Assembly (NCBI RefSeq): GCF_012935325.2
Contig: NZ_JABBYG020000004.1
Location: 475,353 to 539,352 of the forward strand
Direction of reading: 5' to 3'
Length of the DNA stretch: 64,000 nucleotides
Source of the DNA: Paenibacillus sp. PL91
Lineage (GTDB): Bacteria > Bacillota > Bacilli > Paenibacillales > Paenibacillaceae
In this document: in pieces, positions 47,518-56,101 of the stretch
Position numbering within the stretch: the stretch's first letter is position 1
Layout: each line of letters opens with the position of its first letter
The notes under the pieces: generated by a model
What the model was told of the DNA's origin: nothing
Databases searched by the model: none
What the model saw: the letters and a program-made list of their open reading frames with translations, nothing else
Program-made: the position numbers and the translations under genes

Positions 47518-47845
47518 TGTTGTAGTAATATTTGATATTTTGTTTTAGATCTGACAAGAGAGACGTACTTAGATGGTCAAGAAAACCGGCTAACGGAATT
47601 AGATAATGACGTTGCAGGCAGTGGTGTTGCTGAAGAGGCTGCTATTGCAGAACCTCACCGCAGCATCACCTTAGTGATCGGCATGCAAGCACTCACGCCA
47701 TTGACGGTTTAATGATTCGTCAATTAGCGTGAACAATGATACCTTTTCAGATTCAAGTTTTTATGATGGGATAAATCTGCGACTAACAGGTTCAATGAGG
47801 AGTTATGAATTATCAATAATTAAGCGTAAGATTGAATTTCAGACG
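47518..47845. other. Gene-free stretch with a coding-like relic
   Basis: A frame without start codon runs from 47536 to a stop at 47712 (DLTRETYLDGQENRL onward, about 58 codons) and has coding-like composition, but I recognise no family. It may be the end of a lost gene. The rest, up to the glycosyltransferase stop codon, shows nothing I can name. Confidence 0.3.
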
Positions 47846-49192
47846 TCATTTCCATACGCGCTTTTGCTTGAAAATCTCTTCCACATAACCGGATAGAGCC
47901 ACTGGGGCGATGATCATTTGGAACAAGAATATAAAACCCAACAGCCCTACAAAGCTTTTCTTTTGATGGATGCCCAGTTGTCCCAACAGTCTTTTCTGAT
48001 ACAAATTAAGTAAATAAAAAATGATCAGTGTCACAGGTAATACTAAGATGGCATTGGGCCCGACCACTCCATAATATCCGAAAGCGCATAAAACTAACCC
48101 CGGTATCCAAATAAAGGTATAGGCCAAGTCTATATAAGGAACGACCAAATCGAGACCTGTAAAAAACCGGCTTGTCGGGTTCTGGATCTTCCAAGGGGAA
48201 ACTTGTTTGAGTGCTTCAATCATTCCTCGCGCCCATCGTTTACGCTGCCGGATTAGATGGACGAAAGATTCAGGAACTTCTGTAAAAGCGATAGCGGCCG
48301 GCTCAAAGCATACACGTCCATGATTCTCGAAAAATTTCCACGTTAGGACGATATCCTCGCCGATGGAATCCGGCCAACCTCCAGCTGCTTTGACCGCATT
48401 CGAGCGAAAGATGCTGAAGGCTCCTTGGGCTACTAGGGTGGACTGATAAATACTTTGCATTCGTTTGATTGAAGCGATACTTAAGTAATATTCCCATTCC
48501 TGAATGCGGGCCAGAAACGAACCTCGATTATTCTGTACAAGCAGAGAGCCTGCAACAGCATGAACGTCAGGGCTTGAGCTCTGCAGCTTTGCAGCTAAAA
48601 ACCGAATGGCGAGAGGGTGCAAGAACGTATCTGCATCCAGTGTAATCAAATAAGGAGTGTTTACTTCTTTCAAGCCGCGGTTTAAAGCGTTATGTTTTCC
48701 CGGGATTTCCTCATGAAGAATAATCAGGGACAGTCCCATCCGCTCTGCGGTTTGCCGGGCAGTTACCACGGTTCCATCCGTAGAGCCGTTATCAATGAGA
48801 ATAATTTTAATATGTCCTAAGTATTCTTGCCGTGCGATGTGTTCAAGCGTTTCACCGATTCCCATTTCTTCATTCCTGGCTGCGATCAATATTGTGATTG
48901 GAATGGAAGGGTTCTCTGTAGGGAGCTTTGCCTTCTTGTCCATTAACAAGCTGGTCAAAGTGAATGCACTGATATAACCAGGTAAATAGGCAATACCCGC
49001 AATAATCAAATAGGCGGCGATCATGCCTGTTGATTGTGATAATTGATGGATCCACGGCTGGGACAGCCAGATGACGAATAAAAGCCAACCGATAGCTACC
49101 ATCTGGCTTATCCGAAATTTACCTACGTACGGTACATCAGCACGTGTAAGTTGATTGTCATGAATTCTGTTAGTAATCAATTTATTCTGCAT
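47846..49192 (-). CDS. Membrane glycosyltransferase family 2 (processive, IcaA/NodC-like)
   Basis: I start at the ATG at 49192, which follows GGAGAG. The 448-residue protein has two N-terminal membrane helices, a GT-A domain with 'ILIAARNEE', 'IDNGSTDGT', 'TLDADTFLHP' (metal-binding DxD), 'GEDIVLTW' (catalytic base region) and 'RQRKRWARG' (Q/RxxRW), then about four helices. This is the layout of processive beta-glycan synthases and related transferases. The product is unknown. It is divergent from the ECF41 locus. Confidence 0.88.
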   Translation of the reverse strand: MQNKLITNRIHDNQLTRADVPYVGKFRISQMVAIGWLLFVIWLSQPWIHQLSQSTGMIAAYLIIAGIAYLPGYISAFTLTSLLMDKKAKLPTENPSIPITILIAARNEEMGIGETLEHIARQEYLGHIKIILIDNGSTDGTVVTARQTAERMGLSLIILHEEIPGKHNALNRGLKEVNTPYLITLDADTFLHPLAIRFLAAKLQSSSPDVHAVAGSLLVQNNRGSFLARIQEWEYYLSIASIKRMQSIYQSTLVAQGAFSIFRSNAVKAAGGWPDSIGEDIVLTWKFFENHGRVCFEPAAIAFTEVPESFVHLIRQRKRWARGMIEALKQVSPWKIQNPTSRFFTGLDLVVPYIDLAYTFIWIPGLVLCAFGYYGVVGPNAILVLPVTLIIFYLLNLYQKRLLGQLGIHQKKSFVGLLGFIFLFQMIIAPVALSGYVEEIFKQKRVWK

Positions 49193-49388
49193 GTTTCCAC
49201 TCTCCAATTATTCGATTCCAATAGAGCATTCGGAGAGGGAGGCGATTAAGAGGGTATACAAGACTGAAGAAGGTAGAAATACCACAATAATCAGATAAAA
49301 CAATTCGTTGTTGCAGTGTTTCTTAAAGTAACGAGAACGATAGTTTAATTAACCGCCTTTGAATAGGTGTGGTTTTTAGTGGTTGAAA

Positions 49389-49414
49389 CGTAACAGATTA
49401 TACATTCTGTTACG
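49389..49414. promoter_or_regulatory. Perfect inverted repeat, candidate operator
   Basis: CGTAACAG and CTGTTACG flank the 10-base spacer ATTATACATT. The spacing suits a dimeric regulator. It could act on the glycosyltransferase gene (about 200 bases away) or on the divergent locus. Confidence 0.45.
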
Positions 49415-49489
49415 AATCAGTCGAAACCTTGATTTTCACGAATGGAAAGTGGTCTTGTGTCCCTGTGTTTGGTGAAAGAATACGGCGTT

Positions 49490-49561
49490 CCGGCTCTTAA
49501 CAGCTGCTATTAACTTCCGAATTCCTGGCTGCGTCATTAAACGGGCAGGATAGTTGAATAT
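49490..49561. repeat. Modular intergenic repeat, partial copy
   Basis: A CAGC/GCTG hairpin is followed by TAAACGGGCAGGATAGTTGA, close to the right-hand unit of the repeat family. The left unit is degenerate or absent. Confidence 0.5.
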
Positions 49562-49610
49562 TAATTCCGGTTAACCGAGGAGATTTCCCTTAAATTTTTT
49601 TTTGCTTTTC

Positions 49611-49637
49611 TGTCACACTTCACATCCCTTGCCCGTC
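49611..49637 (+). promoter_or_regulatory. ECF41-type promoter
   Basis: TGTCACA, a 16-base spacer and CGTC match the published ECF41 consensus. It lies 32 bases before the oxidoreductase gene that is co-encoded with an ECF41 sigma factor. Confidence 0.8.
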
Positions 49638-49669
49638 ATACAGGTAAAATTTGAAAGGGATGATGAGCG

Positions 49670-50971
49670 ATGCAAAAGGTTGATGTGGTCGTGGTTGGTG
49701 GAGGGATAGCGGGTTTAACCGCAGCAATTTACGCAGCCATAGCCGGGAAACAAACGGTGGTCATTGAAAAACAGAATCGCTTAGGCGGCCGAGCCATTTC
49801 CAATAAGAAAAAAGGAGCTTACTTCAATTTGGGCGCGCATTCCCTGTATAAGGGAGATGCGTACGCGACTTTCCGGGAATTGGGGCTGACCTTGCAAGGA
49901 AAGCGGCCTTCATCGTTCGCTTATGGCGTTTGGAAAGGGAAATTGAACACCTTGCCTTCGGATATGAAATCCTTGTTTACGACCCCGCTGTTGTCTTGGA
50001 ATGGAAAGATGGAGTTTGCTTCCTGTCTTATGAAAGTTAAAAAAGCGGATACTCGTCAATTTGACCGGATCAGTATCCGCGAATGGGTAGAAGGGAATTT
50101 GCGAGATCCCATGGTGCGCAATATCTTTTATTCGTTACTTCGTGCCGCCAGTTATGTGGTCGGGCCGGATTTGCCAGCCGCGGGTCCTGTATTGAAACAG
50201 CTGCAGAATGCCCTTAAAGGCGCGTTGTACCTGGATCGTGGCTGGGGCGAATTGATCGAGGAATTGCGGAAAAAGGCATCCGACTTGGGAGTGCGGTTAT
50301 TAACAAATACCAAAGTCTCGTCCATCGATACCCGTGGCGGGATCGTGCGGCAGGTTCTCTTTGAAGACGGAACGAAAATCGATACGTACCATGTTATCCT
50401 TGCCACATCGCCTTCTATTGCCAATGAGTTGGTGCCCTTTGCAGAAAAAACCGCCCTTCATACCTGGAAAGAACAAGCGATTGAGGTCACCGCGGCTTGC
50501 CTGGATGTGGCCTTGAAACGACTTCCCAAGCCTAAACAACAATTTGCTTACGGGATTGATCAGACCGTGCTTCTTAGCAATTATTCGCGTGCGGCTTATC
50601 TAAGCGACGATGGCGCGCAAGTCATATCGCTCATTAAGTACCAAGGGAAAGAACCGGACCCGGATAAAGATTTGAAAGAACTGGAAGGCGTGCTGGATTT
50701 GATGCAGCCGGGATGGCGGGAAGAATTGATTGTCAAGCAATACCTTCCTAAAATGACGGTTTGTCACGACTTTATGCATATGAAACGTCATGAGAATCCT
50801 GGACCCGCTGTCCCGGAAATACAAGGATTATATGTAGCAGGAGAATGGGCGTCGCACGGTGAAGTATTGGTTGATGCCGCGACGGCAAGCGCCAAAAGAG
50901 CCATACAACACATGCTCTCCCTTGAGAGTAAGGAGAGGAAAGCCTTTAATGAGCATAGAGGAATTATATAA
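49670..50971 (+). CDS. FAD-dependent amine oxidase/phytoene desaturase-like oxidoreductase
   Basis: This 433-residue flavoprotein has the N-terminal FAD motif 'VVVVGGGIAGLTAAIYAAIA', then 'VIEKQNRLGGRA', and a C-terminal FAD-contact motif 'LYVAGEWASHGEVLVDAATA'. AAAGGGATG precedes the ATG. It overlaps the ECF41 sigma gene by 23 bases and has an ECF41 promoter upstream. ECF41 factors typically control a single oxidoreductase, epimerase or decarboxylase encoded next to them. The substrate is unknown. Confidence 0.88.
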   Translation: MQKVDVVVVGGGIAGLTAAIYAAIAGKQTVVIEKQNRLGGRAISNKKKGAYFNLGAHSLYKGDAYATFRELGLTLQGKRPSSFAYGVWKGKLNTLPSDMKSLFTTPLLSWNGKMEFASCLMKVKKADTRQFDRISIREWVEGNLRDPMVRNIFYSLLRAASYVVGPDLPAAGPVLKQLQNALKGALYLDRGWGELIEELRKKASDLGVRLLTNTKVSSIDTRGGIVRQVLFEDGTKIDTYHVILATSPSIANELVPFAEKTALHTWKEQAIEVTAACLDVALKRLPKPKQQFAYGIDQTVLLSNYSRAAYLSDDGAQVISLIKYQGKEPDPDKDLKELEGVLDLMQPGWREELIVKQYLPKMTVCHDFMHMKRHENPGPAVPEIQGLYVAGEWASHGEVLVDAATASAKRAIQHMLSLESKERKAFNEHRGII

Positions 50972-51812
50972 ACGTCATAAAACGGAGCTGTTTTCGTTAG
51001 CCTATCGAATGCTCGGCAGCGTCATGGATGCGGAAGATATCGTACAAGATGCTTTTTTGAGCTATGACGGAATGTACGACGTCGGGACAATCCGTAACGA
51101 AAGGGCATTCCTATACAAAATCGTAACGAATCGTTGTCTTGATCTTCTGCGCTCGTCAGCCAAAAAACGGGAAATGTACGTCGGTCCATGGCTTCCGGAG
51201 CCCCTGATTGAAAAAGGGGCTTCGGACAACGATCCATCTAATAGGTATTTGCGGTCGGAGTCGATTTCCACGGCTTACCTTCTGCTTCTGCAGCAATTGA
51301 GTGCAACGGAAAGGGCGGTTTTTCTTCTTCGAGAGATTTTTCATTATTCGTTTGAGGAGATTGCCGATATAGTCGGGAAAAGCAGTGCGAATTGCCGGCA
51401 AATTTTCCACCGCGCCAAAAAAAGCATCCATTTCGACCCGGACCAACAACCGTCGGTTTCCATTGCGGAGGATAAGATTAAAGAGTTTGTGAATTCGCTG
51501 TTGCAAGGAAATACGACGAAGCTTCTTGAACTGGTTAGTGAGAATGTTGTGCTCTACTCGGACGGCGGAGGCAAAGTAAGCGCGGCACAAGTGCCTGTTG
51601 TCGGGTTTGAGCAAGTGCTGAAGCTTCATCAAAATGTGATCAACATGCATGCGGGTAAATTTACGTACTCGTTCCTCATGGTGAATGGGCTCCCCGGAAT
51701 CCGCATTCGTTTGGATGAAGGGATTCAATATGTTTATTCTTTTGCTTATCGAGATCATAAGATCGAAGCGATTTATACTGTCGCAAATCCGGAAAAGTTA
51801 AGACATCTATAG
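50949..51812 (+). CDS. ECF41-family sigma factor with SnoaL-like C-terminal extension
   Basis: I start at the ATG at 50949, which gives region 2 'MSIEELYKRHKTEL'. The 287-residue protein has sigma2 (MLGSVMDAEDIVQDAFL), sigma4 (EIFHYSFEEIADIVGKSS) and a C-terminal SnoaL-like domain. It shows the ECF41 hallmarks: linker 'WLPEP', 'DGGGK' and the terminal 'NPEKL'. In this family the extension regulates activity in place of an anti-sigma factor. It is translationally coupled to the oxidoreductase gene and likely drives the promoter at 49611. Confidence 0.93.
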   Translation: MSIEELYKRHKTELFSLAYRMLGSVMDAEDIVQDAFLSYDGMYDVGTIRNERAFLYKIVTNRCLDLLRSSAKKREMYVGPWLPEPLIEKGASDNDPSNRYLRSESISTAYLLLLQQLSATERAVFLLREIFHYSFEEIADIVGKSSANCRQIFHRAKKSIHFDPDQQPSVSIAEDKIKEFVNSLLQGNTTKLLELVSENVVLYSDGGGKVSAAQVPVVGFEQVLKLHQNVINMHAGKFTYSFLMVNGLPGIRIRLDEGIQYVYSFAYRDHKIEAIYTVANPEKLRHL

Positions 51813-51850
51813 AATCACTACTTAAAAAGAGCTGTATAGTAAAATTCTAC

Positions 51851-51884
51851 GAAAGGAGCTGCCGAGGCACTCCTTTCATTTTTT
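51851..51884 (+). terminator. Terminator of the ECF41 operon
   Basis: GAAAGGAG and CTCCTTTC form a perfect 8-bp stem, followed by six T. Confidence 0.9.
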
Positions 51885-52040
51885 CGCCGGTAAACCTGTT
51901 AATGAGAACCGTACCATATTTTCAAACAAGTCACGGTTTTCATCGGTTCAACATAGGCTTAGGGTTACTTTGAGCGCAAATCAAGAGTAACCCCTCTCTC
52001 TTGTATGTTTAACGTATTAAAGAAAAAACAACTCAGAAAG

Positions 52041-52151
52041 GCCGTCCTGCGAAGAATGGCCAGATCGCTACGCTAACGGGAAACGATAGTGGAGGAGCTA
52101 GCAGCGATGCAGTTCCTCTTTTTTCATTGAAGTAACGGACAGAATATTCGA
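52041..52151. repeat. Modular intergenic repeat copy
   Basis: A GGCC/GGCC hairpin, then the left unit CGCTAACGGGAAACGATAGT (52071-52090), a GAGGAGCT/AGTTCCTC hairpin and a degenerate right unit TAACGGACAGAATA. Two hairpins alternate with the direct units. Confidence 0.6.
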
Positions 52152-52213
52152 AAAAGGAACTTGAAAAACTTTGGCGAAATTTACTATTAATATCTGGTTC
52201 AAGGAGAAGTTAT

Positions 52214-52732
52214 ATGATTGAAATACGTTGGGCTCAACTGGAGGATAACCAAGAGCTAGGTCTTGTCCACTCTGAGGCTTACCGCAATGCTTATCAAGGG
52301 ATAATTCCCGATGAATACCTTAATCAAGTCACCTCCAAAGTTAGAGAGGAGTATTTTCATACAGTTCTTACACAAGGAGAAGAACATGTAGCTATTGCGC
52401 TTATTGATAAAAAAACTGTGGGTTGTATTGTATTAAAAGCTTGTAGTGACGATGATATACAAAGTCACAGCGGAGAAATAACGGCAATTTACCTGCTTCA
52501 AAAATATAGAGGCATTGGCCTTGGAAAGACGCTCCTAAAATGGGGTATAGAGAAATTAAAAACTTTTGGATGCACTACAGTAGCAATCTGGGTGTTAAGG
52601 GAAAACCCCAATGCAATCCGTTTTTATGAAAAGCAAGGCTTTGTTCGTGATGGAGCAGAGAGATTAATAAGTAGAGGTAAAGAATTAATTCAGTTTAGAT
52701 ATTTATGGAGTGTTAAAGGAATGGAGCATTGA
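52214..52732 (+). CDS. GNAT-family N-acetyltransferase
   Basis: This 172-residue GNAT fold protein has the acetyl-CoA motif A 'YRGIGLGKTLLKWG' and the C-terminal 'NPNAIRFYEKQGF'. AAGGAG precedes the ATG. The closest general type is an amine or peptide-alpha-amine acetyltransferase; the substrate is unknown. Its TGA stop lies within the left end of a modular repeat copy (gagcatTGAGCTAACGG). Confidence 0.88.
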   Translation: MIEIRWAQLEDNQELGLVHSEAYRNAYQGIIPDEYLNQVTSKVREEYFHTVLTQGEEHVAIALIDKKTVGCIVLKACSDDDIQSHSGEITAIYLLQKYRGIGLGKTLLKWGIEKLKTFGCTTVAIWVLRENPNAIRFYEKQGFVRDGAERLISRGKELIQFRYLWSVKGMEH

Positions 52733-52846
52733 GCTAACGGGTACGATAGTACAATGAAAACAGGCTACCGATATTATCAGCAGCCTGCTGCAGGAAACAA
52801 TACTTGAAATGTTGTGAAGTAGTAGTATTTCGTTAACAGAGAACAG
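52731..52846. repeat. Modular intergenic repeat copy
   Basis: Left unit GAGCTAACGGGTACGATAGT (52731-52750), hairpin CAGGCT/AGCCTG (52761-52787) and a degraded right unit near 52824-52846. It abuts the GNAT stop codon. Confidence 0.6.
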
Positions 52847-52917
52847 AAATACTCAAACATTTAAGATAAGACTAAAAGATCGGGGATGATGAATCCTCTT
52901 TCTATTGAAATAACTTA

Positions 52918-53886
52918 CTATTTCTCAGTGTATGCTGTTATGACTGCATCAGCAAAAGAAATTTTCTTTTTTAAATCAACAGTTGTACTCATCAGGGAAT
53001 AAACCAGGCTTCCTCCACTTACTTGTTGGCTCCAGATAAGGAAATCATCTTTGCTGTCCTTGTAGTTGTAAACTTGTGTTCCCGCAACATTATAAATTTG
53101 CGACGATGACGGGCTGCTATCGGAAAATTGTAATGTAGATTGCTGACTGCTGCCAATGCTTATCCGATAAGTCGTGTCACCATCTTTGTAGTGTAACATC
53201 ACAAAAGTTATTTTATCTGTGACGCCGCCCGTTTGGTAAGCATATGGGTAACCTGTCGTTGCATCAGTTGCTTCTATCCACCGAACTGACTTTGGGATTC
53301 TAGCTTCGGGAACAAGTTCAGCTTCTGTCAGATTAGCATCTTGAATTGTGTCGCTGGGCAACTTAATGTTGCTCATTACATCCCGTAGCTGAGGTGCAAG
53401 TGCATGAGTGGATAGGTATGAAAAACCTCGCACTATAGTAGAAGAAGATGTAGGTAATTCGCCTCGCTTTACAGCGTCAATCGCTTCTTGTCCGAATATT
53501 ACTGTTGCGGATTCACCTGGATTTAGTTTAGATCTCAAAGTATTCAAAATTCGATCATGCTGCTCAGGAACTTGTAAATCCGTTTGAATTATATGCATAA
53601 CTGTATTGCTGTTACGATCTTTAAGAGAGAGCCAGCCCTCAACAGCAGCATAAGTAAATCCGCTTAGTAAAACAATGGACATGACAACAGCGGCCAAGGT
53701 AAAAGCAGTTCTATTCCGTTTTCGGATGCGAATACTAGAAACTTTGCAGCCGGTTAAATCGTGATCTGTTTTAAAATGATTCATAATTCGTTCAGAGAAG
53801 TCGATAAACTCAGGAGCATTACGTTCTGCCGAACGCTTGAATTGATCTAATACTTCAACTTTCCTGGAAAATTGATTGTTTTTCAT
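52918..53886 (-). CDS. Probable membrane anti-sigma factor paired with the ECF sigma factor
   Basis: This 322-residue protein has a cytoplasmic N-terminal ~65 residues, one membrane helix ('TAFTLAAVVMSIVLLSGFTY') and a large outer domain ending 'KKKISFADAVITAYTEK', similar to DUF4367-type ends. It overlaps the upstream ECF gene by 32 bases, the typical arrangement of sigma/anti-sigma pairs. No zinc-binding anti-sigma motif is visible, so the role rests on topology and context. Confidence 0.72.
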   Translation of the reverse strand: MKNNQFSRKVEVLDQFKRSAERNAPEFIDFSERIMNHFKTDHDLTGCKVSSIRIRKRNRTAFTLAAVVMSIVLLSGFTYAAVEGWLSLKDRNSNTVMHIIQTDLQVPEQHDRILNTLRSKLNPGESATVIFGQEAIDAVKRGELPTSSSTIVRGFSYLSTHALAPQLRDVMSNIKLPSDTIQDANLTEAELVPEARIPKSVRWIEATDATTGYPYAYQTGGVTDKITFVMLHYKDGDTTYRISIGSSQQSTLQFSDSSPSSSQIYNVAGTQVYNYKDSKDDFLIWSQQVSGGSLVYSLMSTTVDLKKKISFADAVITAYTEK

Positions 53887-54439
53887 CGGAAAACTCCTTT
53901 CGAATATGTTTCTTATTGATCTTTTTCTTAATGCGTTCGAATTTTTTCCGTAAGGTAATCGAAGTTGACCCCGTAATTTCAGATATTTCCGTGAAACTTC
54001 GTTCCTCCAATGTTCTCAGAATCAATAACTGACGATCTCCTGCGGATAAGCCATCTAGGATTTCTTCTACTAAAGTAGAATAATGAGGAGGAGTTTCGGT
54101 TTTCCGCTCTAGCTTAATAAAAGATATAAGGCGCTGCTGGACTTTTCTCTTTTTAATCAGATTCAAACAATGGTGATACGCGATTTTATACATCCATGCA
54201 GCAAATGAGATGGAGTTTCTATATTTTTCGATCATCCGGTAACATTTCAAGAAAACTTCCTGTACAGCATCTTCGGATTCCACACGATTGCCAAGCATGT
54301 GGTAACAGTAAAGATGCATTCTTCTCTGAAAATGGAGGACAAGCAAACGGTACTGTTCTACACGCCCCGTCTGTATAGCTATTACGATCTCTTCGATTTG
54401 CTCAGCGTTTAGCGGCTGCGTTTGTTCATTTATATCCAT
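53855..54439 (-). CDS. ECF RNA polymerase sigma factor
   Basis: This 194-residue protein has sigma region 2 ('YHMLGNRVESEDAVQEVFLK' and 'SFAAWMYKIAYHHCLNLIKK') and region 4 ('LRTLEERSFTEISEITGSTS'). AAAGGAG lies just before the ATG. It is the first gene of a two-gene operon with a putative anti-sigma gene. The divergent stalk-domain gene has a GGAAAC-N16-CGTC promoter and is a candidate target. Confidence 0.92.
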   Translation of the reverse strand: MDINEQTQPLNAEQIEEIVIAIQTGRVEQYRLLVLHFQRRMHLYCYHMLGNRVESEDAVQEVFLKCYRMIEKYRNSISFAAWMYKIAYHHCLNLIKKRKVQQRLISFIKLERKTETPPHYSTLVEEILDGLSAGDRQLLILRTLEERSFTEISEITGSTSITLRKKFERIKKKINKKHIRKEFSDEKQSIFQES

Positions 54440-54620
54440 ATGAACTCCTTTCTTGTGTGGGGCCCCTAATACCTGTATAACAATTTTGAAAGTGCAAATG
54501 TGACAGTGTAAGAAAATTCATTTGATAAAAACTGAATGAGTCATTAACTGCGGTTTCTTAAAAGTTTAATAGTGAACAAAGTAGTGGCAAGGAACGTTAT
54601 TGTATAAGCGAAAAAAGACT

Positions 54621-54706
54621 GAGGATGCAAACTATAGCTTAACATTCACAAGACGAGGCTGGCATAGAACGGCAGCCTCGTTGAGCTAACGGGCAGTTTA
54701 ACATAA
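54621..54706. repeat. Modular intergenic repeat copy
   Basis: A degenerate left unit (CTATAGCTTAA), a 9-bp hairpin ACGAGGCTG/CAGCCTCGT (54653-54681) and the right unit TGAGCTAACGGGCAGTTTAA. The hairpin body is nearly that of the copy at 60.9 kb. Confidence 0.65.
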
Positions 54707-54734
54707 CAGTGTTTGTCTATTGTTTGTGTGAGAA

Positions 54735-54761
54735 TGGAAACATTTTGTTACCTATATCGTC
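54735..54761 (+). promoter_or_regulatory. ECF-type promoter of a stalk-domain protein gene
   Basis: TGGAAAC, a 16-base spacer and CGTC form a classic ECF promoter 40 bases before the TTG start. A near-identical element precedes the other stalk-domain gene at 61.8 kb. Confidence 0.65.
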
Positions 54762-54801
54762 TAAACCTTGTATATAAATTCATTACTATGAGGTGTTTAT
54801 A

Positions 54802-55866
54802 TTGAGGAAATGGGCTTTCGTTCTTCCCTTGTCCTTTTGTTTACTAAGCTCGGGGACGAGTTATGCAAATTCGGCTGATAACCAATCTACCATCGTTATT
54901 GTAAATGATCATGTAATGAATTTTGATGTAAAGCCTATTATTGATCAAGGAATGGTTTTTGTTCCAATCCGTTCTATAGTGGATGAACTAGGGGGCAAAA
55001 TAACATTTTGGAAGAACAACGAGATTTCCTTATCGAAAGGAGCCATAACGGTCACGTTAAGCATCGGCTCTACAATCGTCAAAAAAAATCAGGAGCATTT
55101 CTCGCTTAAAGCTGCTCCAAAATTAATAAAGGGGAGAACGTTGGTACCGCTTCGTTTTTTATCTGAAGCGTTGGGAGCATCCGTAAATTACGAAAGCCAT
55201 CGTGTATCGATCAGAACGACGGATGATTCAGAACAATCCCATGCAGCCAGTGGAAATTCCATTGGTAACTTAAACAACAGTGGCTGGTATGCGACCGACA
55301 AAGAATGGATTTATTTCAATAATCAACGGGACAATGGCAAACTGTATAAAGAAAAGATAGATGGCTCTTATAACCAAAAAGTCAGTGATGAGAAGTATGT
55401 GGGCTATATTAACATTGTTAACCAAAAGCTTTATTATGGTGTATCAAGTTTAGCTGTATCTGGTGGGAAAATTTTTTATACAATTGATGGTCGCAAATTA
55501 TTCGTTATGGATGCTGACGGTAGCAATAAAAAGAAATTGGTAGATGGCAGCTACATCGCGTGGGTTGACGTAAAGGAGCGTTCATTATTCTTTAATTTAA
55601 ATGAGCAGCTTTATTCAATGGGGACAGACGGGACGTCTTTAACCAAAATCTCGGACCACAATGCTCGCAATATTAACGTGCAAGGTGACTGGCTTTATTA
55701 CAGTAATTATTCAGAATATAGCAAGAAATTGTTTCGAATAAACCTTGTCGACCATACGACTCAAAAGCTCAACGACGAAAAAACTTTTTACCTTCACATC
55801 ATAAGCAACAAGATTTTCTTTTATAATCCTGATGTCTCAAGCGTTGAAGAGATCATTGTTGAATGA
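54802..55866 (+). CDS. Secreted stalk-domain (copper amine oxidase N-terminal-like) protein with DUF5050 propeller-like repeats
   Basis: I start at the TTG at 54802, six bases after TGAGGTG. A signal peptide (KWAFVLPLSFCLLSSG) is followed by a copper-amine-oxidase N-terminal-like stalk domain (~30-140, with 'VFVPIRSIVDELGG' and 'TLVPLRFLSEALGA'). Repeats of the DUF5050 type follow ('DKEWIYFNNQRDNGKLYKEK', 'GDWLYYSNYSEYSKKLFRIN'). Such proteins are abundant in Paenibacillus; the domain is not a catalytic amine oxidase. Its function is unknown, perhaps cell-wall binding. Confidence 0.85.
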   Translation: MRKWAFVLPLSFCLLSSGTSYANSADNQSTIVIVNDHVMNFDVKPIIDQGMVFVPIRSIVDELGGKITFWKNNEISLSKGAITVTLSIGSTIVKKNQEHFSLKAAPKLIKGRTLVPLRFLSEALGASVNYESHRVSIRTTDDSEQSHAASGNSIGNLNNSGWYATDKEWIYFNNQRDNGKLYKEKIDGSYNQKVSDEKYVGYINIVNQKLYYGVSSLAVSGGKIFYTIDGRKLFVMDADGSNKKKLVDGSYIAWVDVKERSLFFNLNEQLYSMGTDGTSLTKISDHNARNINVQGDWLYYSNYSEYSKKLFRINLVDHTTQKLNDEKTFYLHIISNKIFFYNPDVSSVEEIIVE

Positions 55867-55874
55867 AGAACGCG

Positions 55875-55972
55875 ATTGAGCTAACGGGACACGATAGTTG
55901 AACAATCAAGGAGCAGTTTGCTGCGGCAGCTGCTCCATTTCTTTGTTAAGCTAACTGGCAGTTTAGTTCAAA
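55875..55972. repeat. Modular intergenic repeat copy
   Basis: Left unit GCTAACGGGACACGATAGTT-type (from 55878), hairpin GGAGCAG/CTGCTCC (55910-55936) and right unit AAGCTAACTGGCAGTTTAGT. It begins just after the stop codon of the stalk-domain gene and shares its hairpin body with the copy at 62.0 kb. Confidence 0.7.
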
Positions 55973-56101
55973 GTAGGTATATATGCAAGGAAAAATCTGG
56001 GTCTCGATTATCTTTCCCAATATGGTACAGAATAAAGGATCGTGATATCCTTTATTCGTCCAAGAAATTAAACAATTGAATTGTCGATGGGGGGAACGAA
56101 T

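Larger units (their letters stand above)
49193..49669. other. Divergent intergenic region with inverted repeat, repeat copy and ECF41 promoter
   Basis: This 477-base gap holds an 8-bp inverted repeat (49389-49414), a partial copy of the modular intergenic repeat (about 49490-49561) and the ECF41-type promoter (49611-49637). Nothing coding is seen. Confidence 0.6.
51813..52213. other. Gene-free stretch with terminator and a repeat copy
   Basis: It holds the terminator at 51851-51884 and a repeat copy at about 52041-52151. Between them I see only a GTTACT/AGTAAC-type inverted pair near 51963-51993 and nothing coding. Confidence 0.5.
54440..54801. other. Divergent intergenic region with repeat copy and ECF promoter
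   Basis: This 362-base gap contains one modular repeat copy (about 54621-54706) and the ECF-type promoter at 54735-54761. A GGGGCCCC palindrome lies near 54460. No coding signal is seen. Confidence 0.55.

Noticed and set aside
51156..51758. A 200-codon minus-strand frame opposite the ECF41 gene
   Set aside because: The plus strand holds a clear sigma factor with all motifs; the antisense frame has none.
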